NCBI RefSeq assembly: GCF_019977295.1
Contig: NZ_AP024651.1
Coordinates: forward strand, 4,712,001 to 4,776,000
Origin: Arthrobacter sp. StoSoilB20
GTDB taxonomy: Bacteria; Actinomycetota; Actinomycetes; Actinomycetales; Micrococcaceae
Direction of reading: 5' to 3'
Length of the DNA stretch: 64,000 nucleotides
A program made the position numbers and the translations under genes. Under the pieces are notes generated by a model. The model did no database searches. It had not been told where the DNA came from and saw nothing but the letters and a program-made list of their open reading frames with translations. This document shows positions 42,543 to 51,512 of this stretch, one piece after another; the first letter of the stretch is position 1, and the number at the start of each line of letters is the position of its first letter.

Positions 42543-43199
42543 TCAGTGTCCGCGGATGATCCTGCGCTGCGTCGCCACGGCGATGGCAGCCGTGCGGTTA
42601 TCCACCCCGAGCTTGGAGTAGATGTGCACCAGGTGGGTCTTCACCGTGGCCTCGGAAATGAAGAGCTGCTTGGCCATGGCACGGTTGCTCATCCCCGTAG
42701 CCAACAGTTCCAGGAGTTGGACTTCCCGCCCACTCAGCACGGGAGCGGGATTTCGGATCCGTCCCATTAAACGTGCCGCAACTTCAGGTGCCAGCGCAGT
42801 CTGCCCTGCCGCTGCTGACAGGACGGCCTGGCGCAACTGCTCGGGTGGGGCATCCTTCAACATGTAGCCGCTGGCCCCGGCCTCCACCGCCGCAAGGATG
42901 TCCGCGTCCGTGTCGTAGGTGGTCAGAATCAGCACGGGCGGCGGGGGAGTCCCGGCCTCACCCGCTTTGATCTTCCCGGTGGCCGTGACGCCGTCCATGC
43001 CGCTGCCCATCTGCAGGTCCATCAGCACCAGGTCCACCGGTTCGCCGAGTGCATGGAACCTGCCCAACTCAGCCAGCGCAGCGTCGCCGTCGGATGCTTC
43101 GGCAACAACCGTCACCCCCGGGAAATCAGCCAGCATGGCCCGGAGGCCCGCCCTCACCACGGGATGGTCGTCCACCAACAAGATCCTGATTTCGCTCAT
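42543..43199 (-). CDS. NarL/LuxR-type response regulator (second system)
   Basis: The 218-residue regulator has VDDHP at residues 9-13, phospho-acceptor Asp61 in LVLMDLQMGSGMDG, Thr in ILTTYD and a LuxR helix-turn-helix (LSGREVQLLELLATGMSNRAMA, ISEATVKTHLVHIY). A short insert between the receiver beta-3 loop and helix (GSGMDG) is mildly unusual. It overlaps the kinase gene by 4 bp. The divergent ABC exporter genes are its likely targets. Confidence 0.96.
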   Translation of the reverse strand: MSEIRILLVDDHPVVRAGLRAMLADFPGVTVVAEASDGDAALAELGRFHALGEPVDLVLMDLQMGSGMDGVTATGKIKAGEAGTPPPPVLILTTYDTDADILAAVEAGASGYMLKDAPPEQLRQAVLSAAAGQTALAPEVAARLMGRIRNPAPVLSGREVQLLELLATGMSNRAMAKQLFISEATVKTHLVHIYSKLGVDNRTAAIAVATQRRIIRGH

Positions 43200-44473
43200 G
43201 AAGCACCCTCTTCGGCCGGCAACGGCACCCTGACGGCCACCACTGTTCCTTCACCGGGCGCCGACTCCACCTCCAGGCTGCCGTCCAACGCAGCCAGCCG
43301 CTCCCGCAAACTCATGAGACCGACGCCGGTGCCGTCGCCGCGCGCTGTACCGGCCGCCGTCGACGACTCAAAACCAACGCCGTCGTCGAAAACGTCAAGC
43401 GTCACCTCCGTGCCTGGAAACGACAAAGTCACTACGGCGGTACTGGCCTGGGCGTGTGCCCACACGTTCGCGAGGGAAGCCTGGGCGGCCCGGAGCAGGG
43501 TGGTCTGGAACGTATTGGGCAGCTCAACCGGGGTGCCCACCAGCTCGAAGCGGCATCGCAGGGAGGTTCCCCTGGCAGCGGCTTCCGTCTCGGTCTTTTC
43601 GCAGAGCCTGCGCAGAGTGTCCACCAAGCCGGACTGCTCAAGGTCCGGCGACCTCAGGCCCCGGACAAAGCTCCTGGCCTCGGCGAGATTGCCGGACGCG
43701 GTGTCCTGCACCATCTTCAGGCGCTCCTTGGCCACGGACGTGTCTCCGTCATCGAGGGCTTTCTCAGCTGACCGGCCCATGAGGACGATGCTGGAGAATC
43801 CCTGGGCCAGGGTGTCGTGTATTTCGCGGGCCAGCCGTTCACGCTCGGCCAGCATCCCGGCGTCGTGCTGGGTCTGTGCCAGTTCAGCCCGCGTCCTTCG
43901 GAGGTCGTCGGCCACGGCTCGCTGGTTTTCGGCTTCGAGGAACAAGGCCCGGTAGGCAAGGCCGGTAACCACGGCGAAAACAGCCCCGAACACCGGCCCC
44001 AGGACCATGGCGGGCTGCAATCCGCCATCAACCGAATCCCGGCTGTGGAACCACAAAGCACCAACCAGCAGTGCCGTGCTCAGGGCAATGGCGGGGAGGG
44101 CAAGGCGCCGGGGGAGCAGGTGGAGTTGCAGGAAGAACAGGGGGAAGGCCACCCAGGCGAAGTCACCGCTGACCAGCAGGAGCAGCAGCCATAGCAGCAT
44201 CACCGCCCCCAGCCACCAGCGGGCGTACGGCGTGGGGTTGAAGCGGCCGGCATCACCGGCGTAGCGCTTCTCCAGGACGGTGCCGGCCAAATACACCAGG
44301 GCCAGCACGGCTGATAAACCCAATCCCGCGGCAATGGCCACCGATGACGGCGCACCGGCGGTTCCAACTCCGGCCAGCAGGCGGACAACTGCCACCAGCA
44401 GCAGCACCGCGAACCCTACATGCAGGCTCACGCGCAGCACGCGGAGGATGGTGGCGGCACCGGTGGTTTGCAT
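43196..44473 (-). CDS. Sensor histidine kinase (second system)
   Basis: From the ATG at 44473 the product has 425 residues. Six membrane segments occupy about residues 10-180 with no sizeable extracytoplasmic domain. A coiled segment (RTRAELAQTQHDAGMLAERE) leads to His219 in RLAREIHDTLAQGFSSIV, the HisKA_3 site, and the HATPase domain includes VFDDGVGFES and GVGLMSLRERLAAL. The arrangement is that of an intramembrane-sensing kinase. It lies 194 bp from the divergent ABC permease gene. Confidence 0.95.
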   Translation of the reverse strand: MQTTGAATILRVLRVSLHVGFAVLLLVAVVRLLAGVGTAGAPSSVAIAAGLGLSAVLALVYLAGTVLEKRYAGDAGRFNPTPYARWWLGAVMLLWLLLLLVSGDFAWVAFPLFFLQLHLLPRRLALPAIALSTALLVGALWFHSRDSVDGGLQPAMVLGPVFGAVFAVVTGLAYRALFLEAENQRAVADDLRRTRAELAQTQHDAGMLAERERLAREIHDTLAQGFSSIVLMGRSAEKALDDGDTSVAKERLKMVQDTASGNLAEARSFVRGLRSPDLEQSGLVDTLRRLCEKTETEAAARGTSLRCRFELVGTPVELPNTFQTTLLRAAQASLANVWAHAQASTAVVTLSFPGTEVTLDVFDDGVGFESSTAAGTARGDGTGVGLMSLRERLAALDGSLEVESAPGEGTVVAVRVPLPAEEGAS

Positions 44474-44667
44474 GCGTCCCAGCGTATCCCCCGGCGTCCC
44501 CCACCCAGCCCGGTTTTCCGCGCACCGCGCCCGAATCAACCATTCGGATGATCAGCCCCTCAACCCCTCGACGGCAAGCAATCCATCCGGCTCCCGATGT
44601 GCTGCGGACCCATCAGCGGAAGAGTTGATTATGCCGGGATCAAGCCCGCACCAAGCAAAGGATTCTG

Positions 44668-45747
44668 ATGTTTCTCGCCATCCGCGACCTCCGGTTCGCC
44701 AAGGGCCGCTTCGCGCTCATGGGCAGCGTGGTCGCCTTGATCACCCTGCTGCTCGTCATGCTCTCCGGGTTGACGGCAGGCTTGGGCAACCAGTCGACGT
44801 CGGCCATTGCGGCACTCCCCGCTCAACAGATTGTCTTCGGCGCACCCGCCGGCGGAGAGCCTAAAGCCTCCTATACGGAGTCCGAAGTATCGGCCTCCCA
44901 GCTGGCGACCTGGCGTGAACAACCGGGGGTTTCATCGGCGAAGGCAGTGGGAATCAGCCAAACCCGGTTCCAGTCCCTGGACAGTTCCGGCACACCGAGC
45001 GGAACCGCGAATGTAGGTGTGTTCGGCGGAGCAGTTGCGCCATCGGCCGTGCAGGACGGGACGGTGGTGGTCGGCGAAACCCTGGCCGGGGAACTGTCCC
45101 TCTCGAAAGGGAGCCGGGTCCGGGTGGGCGGTTCGGAACTGACCGTGGCCGATGTTGTGGAGGACCAGTGGTATTCACACACCGGGGTCATCTGGACCAC
45201 CCTTGAAACCTGGCGGACCATCGCCCATGCGGCACCCGGTACCGCTACCGTCCTGGCCGTCACGCACGACGCCGGGACCTCCTTGGACATCGATGCCGCC
45301 AATGCGGCGGCCGGCACGGTCAGCTCCGATCCTGTGGGCTCGTTCCAGGCCCTGTCCTCGTACAAGAGTGAGAACGGCTCACTTATGCTCATGCAGGCAT
45401 TTCTCTACGGCATCTCTGCTCTGGTGATTGTTGCCTTCCTGACGGTTTGGACTGTCCAGCGAACCCGCGACATCGCCGTACTCAAAGCCCTGGGTGGATC
45501 CTCCGCGTACGTCCTGAAGGACGCTTTGGCCCAGGCAGCAATGGTCTTGGTGACCGGCGCAGCCGTGGGCGGTGCCATTGGCTTGGTTGCAGGCGTCTTT
45601 GCCGCCCAAGCGGCGCCCTTCCTGATCACTCCGCTGACAACCCTTCTTCCGGTGGCAGGGATCGTGCTGCTGGGACTGGCCGGCGCGGTGCTGGCAGTCC
45701 GGAAGGTCGTTTCCGTTGATCCGCTGCTTGCCCTCGGCGGCAACTAA
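44668..45747 (+). CDS. FtsX/MacB-type ABC transporter permease
   Basis: AAAGGA lies before the ATG. The 359-residue protein starts with a membrane helix (FALMGSVVALITLLLVMLSGL), has a periplasmic MacB-like domain (about 45-240), and ends with the three-helix FtsX domain (LMLMQAFLYGISALVIVAFL, RDIAVLKALGGSSAYVLKDA, LLPVAGIVLLGLAGAVLAVRKV). Such permeases act by mechanotransmission, exporting peptides or lipids or regulating enzymes. It is co-transcribed with the following ATPase and divergent from a two-component system. Confidence 0.94.
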   Translation: MFLAIRDLRFAKGRFALMGSVVALITLLLVMLSGLTAGLGNQSTSAIAALPAQQIVFGAPAGGEPKASYTESEVSASQLATWREQPGVSSAKAVGISQTRFQSLDSSGTPSGTANVGVFGGAVAPSAVQDGTVVVGETLAGELSLSKGSRVRVGGSELTVADVVEDQWYSHTGVIWTTLETWRTIAHAAPGTATVLAVTHDAGTSLDIDAANAAAGTVSSDPVGSFQALSSYKSENGSLMLMQAFLYGISALVIVAFLTVWTVQRTRDIAVLKALGGSSAYVLKDALAQAAMVLVTGAAVGGAIGLVAGVFAAQAAPFLITPLTTLLPVAGIVLLGLAGAVLAVRKVVSVDPLLALGGN

Positions 45748-45771
45748 TACATTCCTCGAAAGGAATACACG

Positions 45772-46473
45772 ATGGTCACTGCATTGAATCTCTTCAACGT
45801 CTCACTGGAGTATCCCGACGGCGGGTCCGTCCTGAAGGCTCTGGACGCCGTCAGCCTCCCGGTCCACAGGAGCGAATTCCTCTCCTTGGTGGGCCCGTCC
45901 GGATCCGGCAAATCGTCCTTGCTCGCTGTCGCTGCCACCCTGGTCAAGCCAACTGCGGGAACCGTGGTGATTGATGGGCAGGACGTTTCCGTCCTCACGG
46001 AGGCCGAACGCACGGCTCTGCGCCGGGACAAGGTGGGCATCATCTTCCAGCAACCCAACCTCCTTCCCTCCCTAACCGCCGTCGAGCAATTGCTCCTCCG
46101 CGAGCATCTTCGCGGCAAGTCGGTGAAGGAGGCCCGTCGCAAGGCCGAGGATCTCCTGGATGTTGTGGGTCTGTCCGCGGCCGGGTCCAAGAGGCCACAT
46201 CAATTGTCCGGCGGCCAGCGTCAGAGGGTGAATATCGCCCGCGCCCTCATGGGGAGTCCCAGTGTCCTGCTGGTTGACGAACCAACGGCGGCACTGGATC
46301 ACGAACGGAGCGAATCGATCGTCCGGCTGCTGCGGCAGGTAACCGATGAGTTCTCCACGGCCACCGTCATGGTCACGCACGACACCGAATTCCTGCCCAT
46401 TACCGATGCAGTTGCCACCATGAGGGACGGAAGGATCAGCCGATCCGTGGTCCCGTCTGCGCAGCCCAACTAG
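45772..46473 (+). CDS. MacB/LolD-type ABC transporter ATP-binding protein
   Basis: The 233-residue ATPase has Walker A GPSGSGKSS at residues 41-48, LSGGQRQRVNIARAL as signature, VLLVDEPTAALDHE as Walker B and D-loop, and VMVTHDTEF as switch. It starts 24 bp after the permease stop, with GAAAGGA as ribosome binding site. It is the partner of the FtsX-type permease. No membrane-fusion protein is encoded nearby, as expected for a Gram-positive version. Confidence 0.95.
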   Translation: MVTALNLFNVSLEYPDGGSVLKALDAVSLPVHRSEFLSLVGPSGSGKSSLLAVAATLVKPTAGTVVIDGQDVSVLTEAERTALRRDKVGIIFQQPNLLPSLTAVEQLLLREHLRGKSVKEARRKAEDLLDVVGLSAAGSKRPHQLSGGQRQRVNIARALMGSPSVLLVDEPTAALDHERSESIVRLLRQVTDEFSTATVMVTHDTEFLPITDAVATMRDGRISRSVVPSAQPN

Positions 46474-46521
46474 GTGACAGTAAACGTCCCACTGGAGCCT
46501 CATTGCAGCAAGAGCTGTTAC

Positions 46522-46920
46522 TCAGTTGGGTGAGCCGAGGAGAGCTTCGTCCTGCGCGTCGTCGTAGGCATCCCGCGCTTCCAGGATGGTGGGCACGTGG
46601 CTCTCAGCCCATCGACGCAGCAGGGTGAGAGGCTGCAGCAAGGACTGGCCCAGGTCGGTTAGCTCGTATTCCACGCGCGGCGGCACTTGGGCGTAGACGG
46701 TTCGGGTGATCAGGCCGTCGCGTTCCAAGGTGCGCAGTGTTTGCGTCAGGACCTTCGGGGTAACTACGTTTACCATTTTGCGCAGTTCGGAAAAGCGGAC
46801 GGGACCGTCGCCCAGAACCTGGATCACCAGCGATGCCCACTTATCGCCGATGCGCTGGAAGACCACGCGCGACGGGCAGTTGGGGTCCAGGACATTTCCG
46901 GCCAGGTCATTAGTATCCAT
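46522..46920 (-). CDS. HxlR family transcriptional regulator
   Basis: The 132-residue protein has the HxlR winged helix: CPSRVVFQRIGDKWASLVIQVL, VRFSELRKMVNVVTPKVLTQTL, LERDGLITRTVYAQVPPRVEYELT. The single Cys near residue 16 (PNCPS) sits where redox- or quinone-sensing members carry theirs, so electrophile sensing is plausible. It is divergent from a reductase gene, with palindromic GTATCC/GGATAC elements between them. Confidence 0.93.
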   Translation of the reverse strand: MDTNDLAGNVLDPNCPSRVVFQRIGDKWASLVIQVLGDGPVRFSELRKMVNVVTPKVLTQTLRTLERDGLITRTVYAQVPPRVEYELTDLGQSLLQPLTLLRRWAESHVPTILEARDAYDDAQDEALLGSPN

Positions 46921-46949
46921 GAGGTAACTCAGTTCCTTTGAAGCTATCA

Positions 46950-46964
46950 GTATCCAATGGATAC
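46950..46964. promoter_or_regulatory. Palindromic operator candidate for the HxlR regulator
   Basis: GTATCCA-A-TGGATAC is a perfect dyad in the 83-bp gap between divergent genes. Half-sites recur nearby: GTATCCA at the HxlR start codon (about 46914-46920) and GGATACC at 46981-46987. The arrangement would allow control of both genes. Confidence 0.7.
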
Positions 46965-47003
46965 CTTTGTGTTATTGCAAGGATACCAACCCCAAGGAGA
47001 GCT

Positions 47004-47609
47004 ATGAAAATCGCAGTCTACGGCGCAACGGGCATGGTCGGCAGCCAGATCGTCAACGAGTCCATCACCCGCGGCCACCAGGTCACGGCCATCTCCCGCA
47101 AGGGTGCAGAGGTCCCGGGTGCCGCCGCCCAGGCCGCAGACCTGGCTGACGCCCAGGCGTTTGCCTCCATTGCAAAGGAACACGACGTCGTTGTGTTGGC
47201 GACGGGTCCCAGCCGCACCGGCGGTGACCACGGAGAATGGCTCGATGCCATGGCAGCCGCTTACAGCAACGCCGAAGGAACCCGCCTCATGATCGTAGGG
47301 GGTGCCGGCACCCTGGAAATCGATGGTGTCCGCCTGCTCGATTCACCGGACTTCCCGGAGGCGTACAAGGCTGAGGCCACCACCGCCGGCAAGGCACTCG
47401 AGGCAGTCAAGGAAACCCCGGAATCCGTGGACTGGACCGTGCTTGCCCCCGCCCCGGTGATCCAGCCAGGCGAACGCACCGGCGTATACACCGTGGCCAA
47501 GGATTCACCGGCCGGCAACGCAATCTCTACGCAGGACTACGCAGTAGCCATGCTGGACGAGATCGAAACCCCGGCCCACCGCCGCGCCCGCTTCACGGCA
47601 GCCAACTGA
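47004..47609 (+). CDS. NmrA-like/atypical SDR NAD(P)-dependent reductase
   Basis: AAGGAGAGCT precedes the ATG at 47004. The 201-residue protein opens with KIAVYGATGMVGSQIVNE, the glycine-rich NAD(P) motif of atypical short-chain dehydrogenases, and has LMIVGGAGTLEIDG and VDWTVLAPAPVIQPGERTG, matching the YwnB/NmrA-like group. Together with an HxlR regulator this resembles quinone or electrophile stress modules. The substrate is unknown. Confidence 0.9.
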   Translation: MKIAVYGATGMVGSQIVNESITRGHQVTAISRKGAEVPGAAAQAADLADAQAFASIAKEHDVVVLATGPSRTGGDHGEWLDAMAAAYSNAEGTRLMIVGGAGTLEIDGVRLLDSPDFPEAYKAEATTAGKALEAVKETPESVDWTVLAPAPVIQPGERTGVYTVAKDSPAGNAISTQDYAVAMLDEIETPAHRRARFTAAN

Positions 47610-47624
47610 TACAGGCCCTGGCAG

Positions 47625-49070
47625 CTACAACCCCAGGCCCAGCCCGGGTACCTGCATTCCAAAGATGTCCTTAAGGGCGTGTTTGGCAGCGTGGTATCCG
47701 GGCATTCCTGTGACTCCGGGTCCGGGCGGAGTGGACGAGGAACAAAGGTAGACCCCCTGCACCGGCGTCCTCCACGGCACGTTGGAGACCACAGGCCGTT
47801 GCACCAGGCCGCGCAGGTCCAGGAGCCCGGCGCTGAAGTCACCCCCAACGTAGTTCGCGTTGTACGCAGACAGTTCAGCCGCCGTCGTGGTTTGCGAAGC
47901 CACCACGACGTCCCGGAAGCCGGGGGCATACCGCTCTATGCGGGCCGTGACGACTTCCGCCATGTCTACCGTGGAGTTGGCAGGGACATGGCAATAGGAC
48001 CACAGGACATGCTTGCCCTCGGGAGCGCGGGTTGAATCCACTACCGATGGCTGCGACACCAGGACATAGGGCTCGGTGGGGTGCTTTCCCATATCCACCA
48101 GGTTCTCCGACTCAGCCATGGCCCGTCGGGACCCACCTACATGGACCGTTCCTGCCTTCGCCAGCCCGGGGTCGAGCCAAGGGACCGGCGCAGAGAGAAT
48201 GAAGTCCACCTTGCACGCCGCATTCCCGAACCGGAACGTTTCCAGTGCATGCCGGTAGCGGTCGGGGATTTCGGGTCCGCCCAGCCGTGCCAGCGTGGGC
48301 GGGGCGACGTCCAGCAGAATGGCCTTCGCGGGACGGATCTGGTCCAGCGAGTTGACTCGTTCTCCCACGTGGATTTTTCCGCCGTGCTCAATCAGGTCGT
48401 CCGCCATGGCCCTGGCGATGGACATGGAACCGCCCACCGGGATGGCCCATCCGCCGGCATGGGCCAAAATACTGAGCAGGAGCCCGGCCCCGGTCGAGCT
48501 GAGGGACGGCTGGGAACCCAGGGCATGCGACATGACACCCGTCAGCAGCGCAGGCGCGGCCTCTTCGCGGAAGCGGCGGTTCCACAGCGGCGTCCCCTGG
48601 TCCAGCGTGGCCAGCCCGAACATGACAGCCGCCATGGGGTCTTTGGGAAGGCGCAACAGCTGGTTGGACGTAAAGTCCACCACACCGTCGGCACGCTTCA
48701 CCAACGGCCCAAGGAGCCGCCGGTATGCGTCACCATCAACGCCAAGTTCCAGTGCGGTCCGTTCCAAGGACTGATAGGCCAACGCAGCGCCCCCTGCGTC
48801 CAGCGGAGTACCGTGCTGGACTTCGGGGATCCGCAGATCCACGCGCCGGGAAAGTTCAAAGGCGCGGAAGAACGGCGACGCGAGTGCCATGGGGTGCACA
48901 GCGGAGCAGACATCGTAGAGGTAGCCCGGTTCCATCAGTTGGCTGGTTCGCGAACCACCACCAATGGCCTCGGCGGCCTCGTAAAGTTCAACCTCCAGGC
49001 CGGCGCGGGCCATGACTACTGCGGCCGCCAGTCCGTTGGGACCGGCTCCGACGACGGCGACATCCACCAT
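47625..49070 (-). CDS. Phytoene-desaturase-like FAD-dependent oxidoreductase
   Basis: The 481-residue protein starts with VDVAVVGAGPNGLAAAVVMARAG and GGGSRTSQLMEPGYLYDVCSAVHP, typical of the CrtI/RetSat-like amine-oxidase superfamily. It ends with VQGVYLCSSSTPPGPGVTGMPGYHAAKHAL, the C-terminal FAD-contact motif of that group. GGAGGT lies upstream. It starts 6 bp after the glycosyltransferase gene stop, so the two are co-transcribed. No other carotenoid genes are present; a carotenoid or other polyene or lipid substrate is only possible. Confidence 0.9.
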   Translation of the reverse strand: MVDVAVVGAGPNGLAAAVVMARAGLEVELYEAAEAIGGGSRTSQLMEPGYLYDVCSAVHPMALASPFFRAFELSRRVDLRIPEVQHGTPLDAGGAALAYQSLERTALELGVDGDAYRRLLGPLVKRADGVVDFTSNQLLRLPKDPMAAVMFGLATLDQGTPLWNRRFREEAAPALLTGVMSHALGSQPSLSSTGAGLLLSILAHAGGWAIPVGGSMSIARAMADDLIEHGGKIHVGERVNSLDQIRPAKAILLDVAPPTLARLGGPEIPDRYRHALETFRFGNAACKVDFILSAPVPWLDPGLAKAGTVHVGGSRRAMAESENLVDMGKHPTEPYVLVSQPSVVDSTRAPEGKHVLWSYCHVPANSTVDMAEVVTARIERYAPGFRDVVVASQTTTAAELSAYNANYVGGDFSAGLLDLRGLVQRPVVSNVPWRTPVQGVYLCSSSTPPGPGVTGMPGYHAAKHALKDIFGMQVPGLGLGL

Positions 49071-49076
49071 TGCTTT

Positions 49077-50573
49077 CTACCTCCGCTCGCTGGGCTTCCG
49101 GGATTCGGGAACACTTTGGGCGGCGCGCCAAGGCAGCAGGGACCGTGAAGGACGGAGGAGGTCAATCCTCAGCCAGTCCCGGGCGCCGTCAAAGGGCCCT
49201 CCATGGGGATCGTCCTCGCCGTGGATACGCAGGGGGTCCTGGGCGGGATCCCAGATATCCAGGACCACGCGGGCCATCAGATAGGCCGTGGCCACCATGT
49301 GCAGGCCGACGGCAAGGACGTAGTAGGACATATCGATGTTGTGCTGGACGGAACCCCCACTGGTTGCCTGGCCCAGGTACATCCAGATGGCCGCCCAGTG
49401 CAGGCCTTCGGCTGCCTGCCAGATGAGGAAGTCGCGCCAGCGCGGCCGGGCCAGGGCCAGCAGCGGAATGAGCCAGATAACAAACTGCGGCGAGTAGACC
49501 TTGTTGGTAAGGATGAAGGCGGCAACTATCAGGAACGCCAGTTGCGCGATCCGGGGCCGCTGCGGCGCGCACAATGCCAGGGCGCCAATCAGCGCACAGG
49601 CAATGATGAACAGGTAAAGAGCCAGCGAGTTGATGGTTGCGGCATTCATCTGCATCCACTGAAGCCGGTCCGCCACCAGGTTGTAGGCAAACCATGGCGA
49701 GCTGTAGCCGGCGGGGCGTTCCTGCGTGAACTCGAAGAAGTAGCGCCAGCCGGAGGGGTTCATCGCCGCGATGGGAAGGTTCACGGCAAGCCACGATGCC
49801 AGGGCAGCCCCGGCGGTCACAAAGAACGCCCGCAGCTTGCCCGAACGCAGCGCGAGGACCAGTACCGCGCCCAGAATCAGGACGGGATACAACTTGGTGG
49901 CAGTACCGAGCCCTATGCACACACCCGCAAGGACAAGCTTGTCCCGCGAGAAGAAGTACATGCCCAGGGCGAGCAGCCCCACAGCCCACATATCCCAGTT
50001 GATGAAGCCGGCAAGGATGATGCCCGGTGCCACCGCAACCATGGCCGCGTCCCACGGGCGCCGCTTGTTGATGCGGGCCGTCAAAAGAACCGTGAGTATC
50101 CAGACGGCAACTATGAGCGTGGCGTTGATATCGAAGTAGCCAAGGATGCGTTCGCTGCCCACTCCCTGGCCCGGCACCATCATTGCCGTGATACCGGCAA
50201 TGATCCCCATGAGGACGGGGTACTCGAACAAGCTGCCTTGGGTGAAGAACGGGAAGACGCCGTCGCCCAGGCCGCGGTTCTTGAAGAGCTCAGGGAAGTC
50301 GGAGTAACAGGTGGCGTAGAACTGGCCGGGCGTTTGCCACCCGTTGACCCGGCAGTACTCCTTGGCAAGCACGGCCAGCAGTGCTGCCAGCACGGTAAGG
50401 ACAATGAGGACCCGCTCAACAGTGAACGGCCCGGAGGAAACCCGTCCTGGAGACGCATGCTTGCCCAGCGGGCCACCTATCAGCTCCGTGAAGTTCCGGA
50501 GCAGGGAGTCGCTGCGGCTCGGAACCACAAAGCGGGCACGTTTTTGCGGCCGGTGCGGCTTCGTCTCCTGCAT
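49077..50573 (-). CDS. GT87 family polyprenyl-phosphate-dependent mannosyltransferase-like membrane protein
   Basis: The 498-residue protein has about ten membrane helices after a basic N terminus. EYCRVNGWQTPGQFYATCYSDFPELFKNRGL in the first external loop, CIGLGTATKLYPVLILGAVL and GWRYFFEFTQERPAGYSSPW are characteristic of GT-C family 87 (DUF2029) enzymes, which in mycobacteria use polyprenyl-phosphomannose to extend envelope glycolipids. It heads a two-gene operon with the desaturase-like gene. The acceptor glycan is unknown. Confidence 0.88.
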   Translation of the reverse strand: MQETKPHRPQKRARFVVPSRSDSLLRNFTELIGGPLGKHASPGRVSSGPFTVERVLIVLTVLAALLAVLAKEYCRVNGWQTPGQFYATCYSDFPELFKNRGLGDGVFPFFTQGSLFEYPVLMGIIAGITAMMVPGQGVGSERILGYFDINATLIVAVWILTVLLTARINKRRPWDAAMVAVAPGIILAGFINWDMWAVGLLALGMYFFSRDKLVLAGVCIGLGTATKLYPVLILGAVLVLALRSGKLRAFFVTAGAALASWLAVNLPIAAMNPSGWRYFFEFTQERPAGYSSPWFAYNLVADRLQWMQMNAATINSLALYLFIIACALIGALALCAPQRPRIAQLAFLIVAAFILTNKVYSPQFVIWLIPLLALARPRWRDFLIWQAAEGLHWAAIWMYLGQATSGGSVQHNIDMSYYVLAVGLHMVATAYLMARVVLDIWDPAQDPLRIHGEDDPHGGPFDGARDWLRIDLLRPSRSLLPWRAAQSVPESRKPSERR

Positions 50574-50676
50574 GGATCGAGCTTACAGTCACCCTTTGGC
50601 CTGCAGCATCACACCCGGCAGGGTGGCAGCACAAAGTAGCAGCACCAAGGCGGACGTTAAGCGGCCCTTAAAAGGG

Positions 50677-50706
50677 AGGAGCCCACGCGCAGCCGCGTGG
50701 GCTCCT
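50677..50706 (-). terminator. Strong hairpin terminator after the small ORF
   Basis: AGGAGCCCACGCG and CGCGTGGGCTCCT form a perfect 13-bp stem with a four-base loop. On the minus strand it is followed by CCCTTTTAA. It lies 56 bp after the stop of the small ORF starting at 50903. Confidence 0.75.
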
Positions 50707-50762
50707 TGAGGTTCAGCATGAATGTGTGGCACCTGAACTCCTTCGGGGCAGTGTGAAGGACA

Positions 50763-50903
50763 TCAACGGATGAGTCCCATTTGGTGCAGGACAACGTAGA
50801 CGTCTTCACGGTGCTGGTCGAGCAGCTGGCCGTTGAACAGGGTGCGGTCCTTGGGAGCATTGGTGCTCTTGAAGAATCGCATGTCTTCCGGGCGTTTTCG
50901 CAT
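50763..50903 (-). CDS. Small ORF (46 residues) with near-ideal Shine-Dalgarno
   Basis: The ATG at 50903 is preceded by AAAGGAGGTGA, an eleven-base perfect complement of the 16S rRNA 3' end, four bases of spacer away, and the gene ends before a strong terminator. The predicted 46-residue product starts MRKRPEDMRFFKSTN, continues with LFNGQLLDQHREDVYVVLHQ and ends MGLIR. It is basic at the N terminus, soluble and probably helical. No family is recognised. The translation signals and flanking terminator support a real, highly translated small gene. Confidence 0.7.
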   Translation of the reverse strand: MRKRPEDMRFFKSTNAPKDRTLFNGQLLDQHREDVYVVLHQMGLIR

Positions 50904-51512
50904 GGTTCACCTCCTTTCCGGGGGCAACTAATCCGGCGTTTAGGCACAACAATTAGAGCCATATGAATTCGAAAGAAATCAAGGCGTAAAAAGGGCATAA
51001 AAGGCCGAGGCTAATAAAGGGGATTAAGCGGACTGAATCAGGAAATCCTGAAACGCCGTGCACAATTGCGCGTGCTTCCGGCAGTCGACCCAACAAGAAG
51101 CTGGTTCCGAACTATGGGGAAACTGCGCACCCGCGGCATGCTGCGTGGGTCCGCGCCTACAACTGACTACCCGGCCATCCAGGGAAGGAGGCCGACAAGA
51201 ACACCGCCGGCGTCAAGGCCGGTCCGGATGGTTCAGGAGTGGGTCAGAGAGCAAAAATGGCGTCGATCATCAGCAGAGGCCGGGGCAGCAGTGACGGTCA
51301 ACTTCCGTCCGCTAGTCAAAGTAATCATTTTTCCCAACCTCCTTTTCTGGTCACGAGGACCTGCTGTGGCATTCTCCCGGCTGACTGAACCAGGGAATGC
51401 GCGCCTTGTTCCCGGCGGATCGCTCTGGGAACAAGATATAAGCTACCGCATACAGAAGGAGTTTGACCAGCGAAATTAGGCATTTCGCCAAAAGTTTTTT
51501 TAAATTCCCGGT
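50904..51512. other. 609-bp stretch without a convincing gene
   Basis: This gap lies upstream of the small ORF and after the histidine phosphatase gene. Its first 110 bp are A+T-rich with runs of A and T, and probably hold the small ORF promoter. The rest is mixed in composition. A plus-strand open frame (51066-51479) is Arg-rich and shows no family pattern, so I do not call it. Confidence 0.6.

Noticed and set aside
51066..51479. 137-residue plus-strand open frame
   Set aside because: Arg/Pro-rich with no family resemblance and no clear ribosome binding site.
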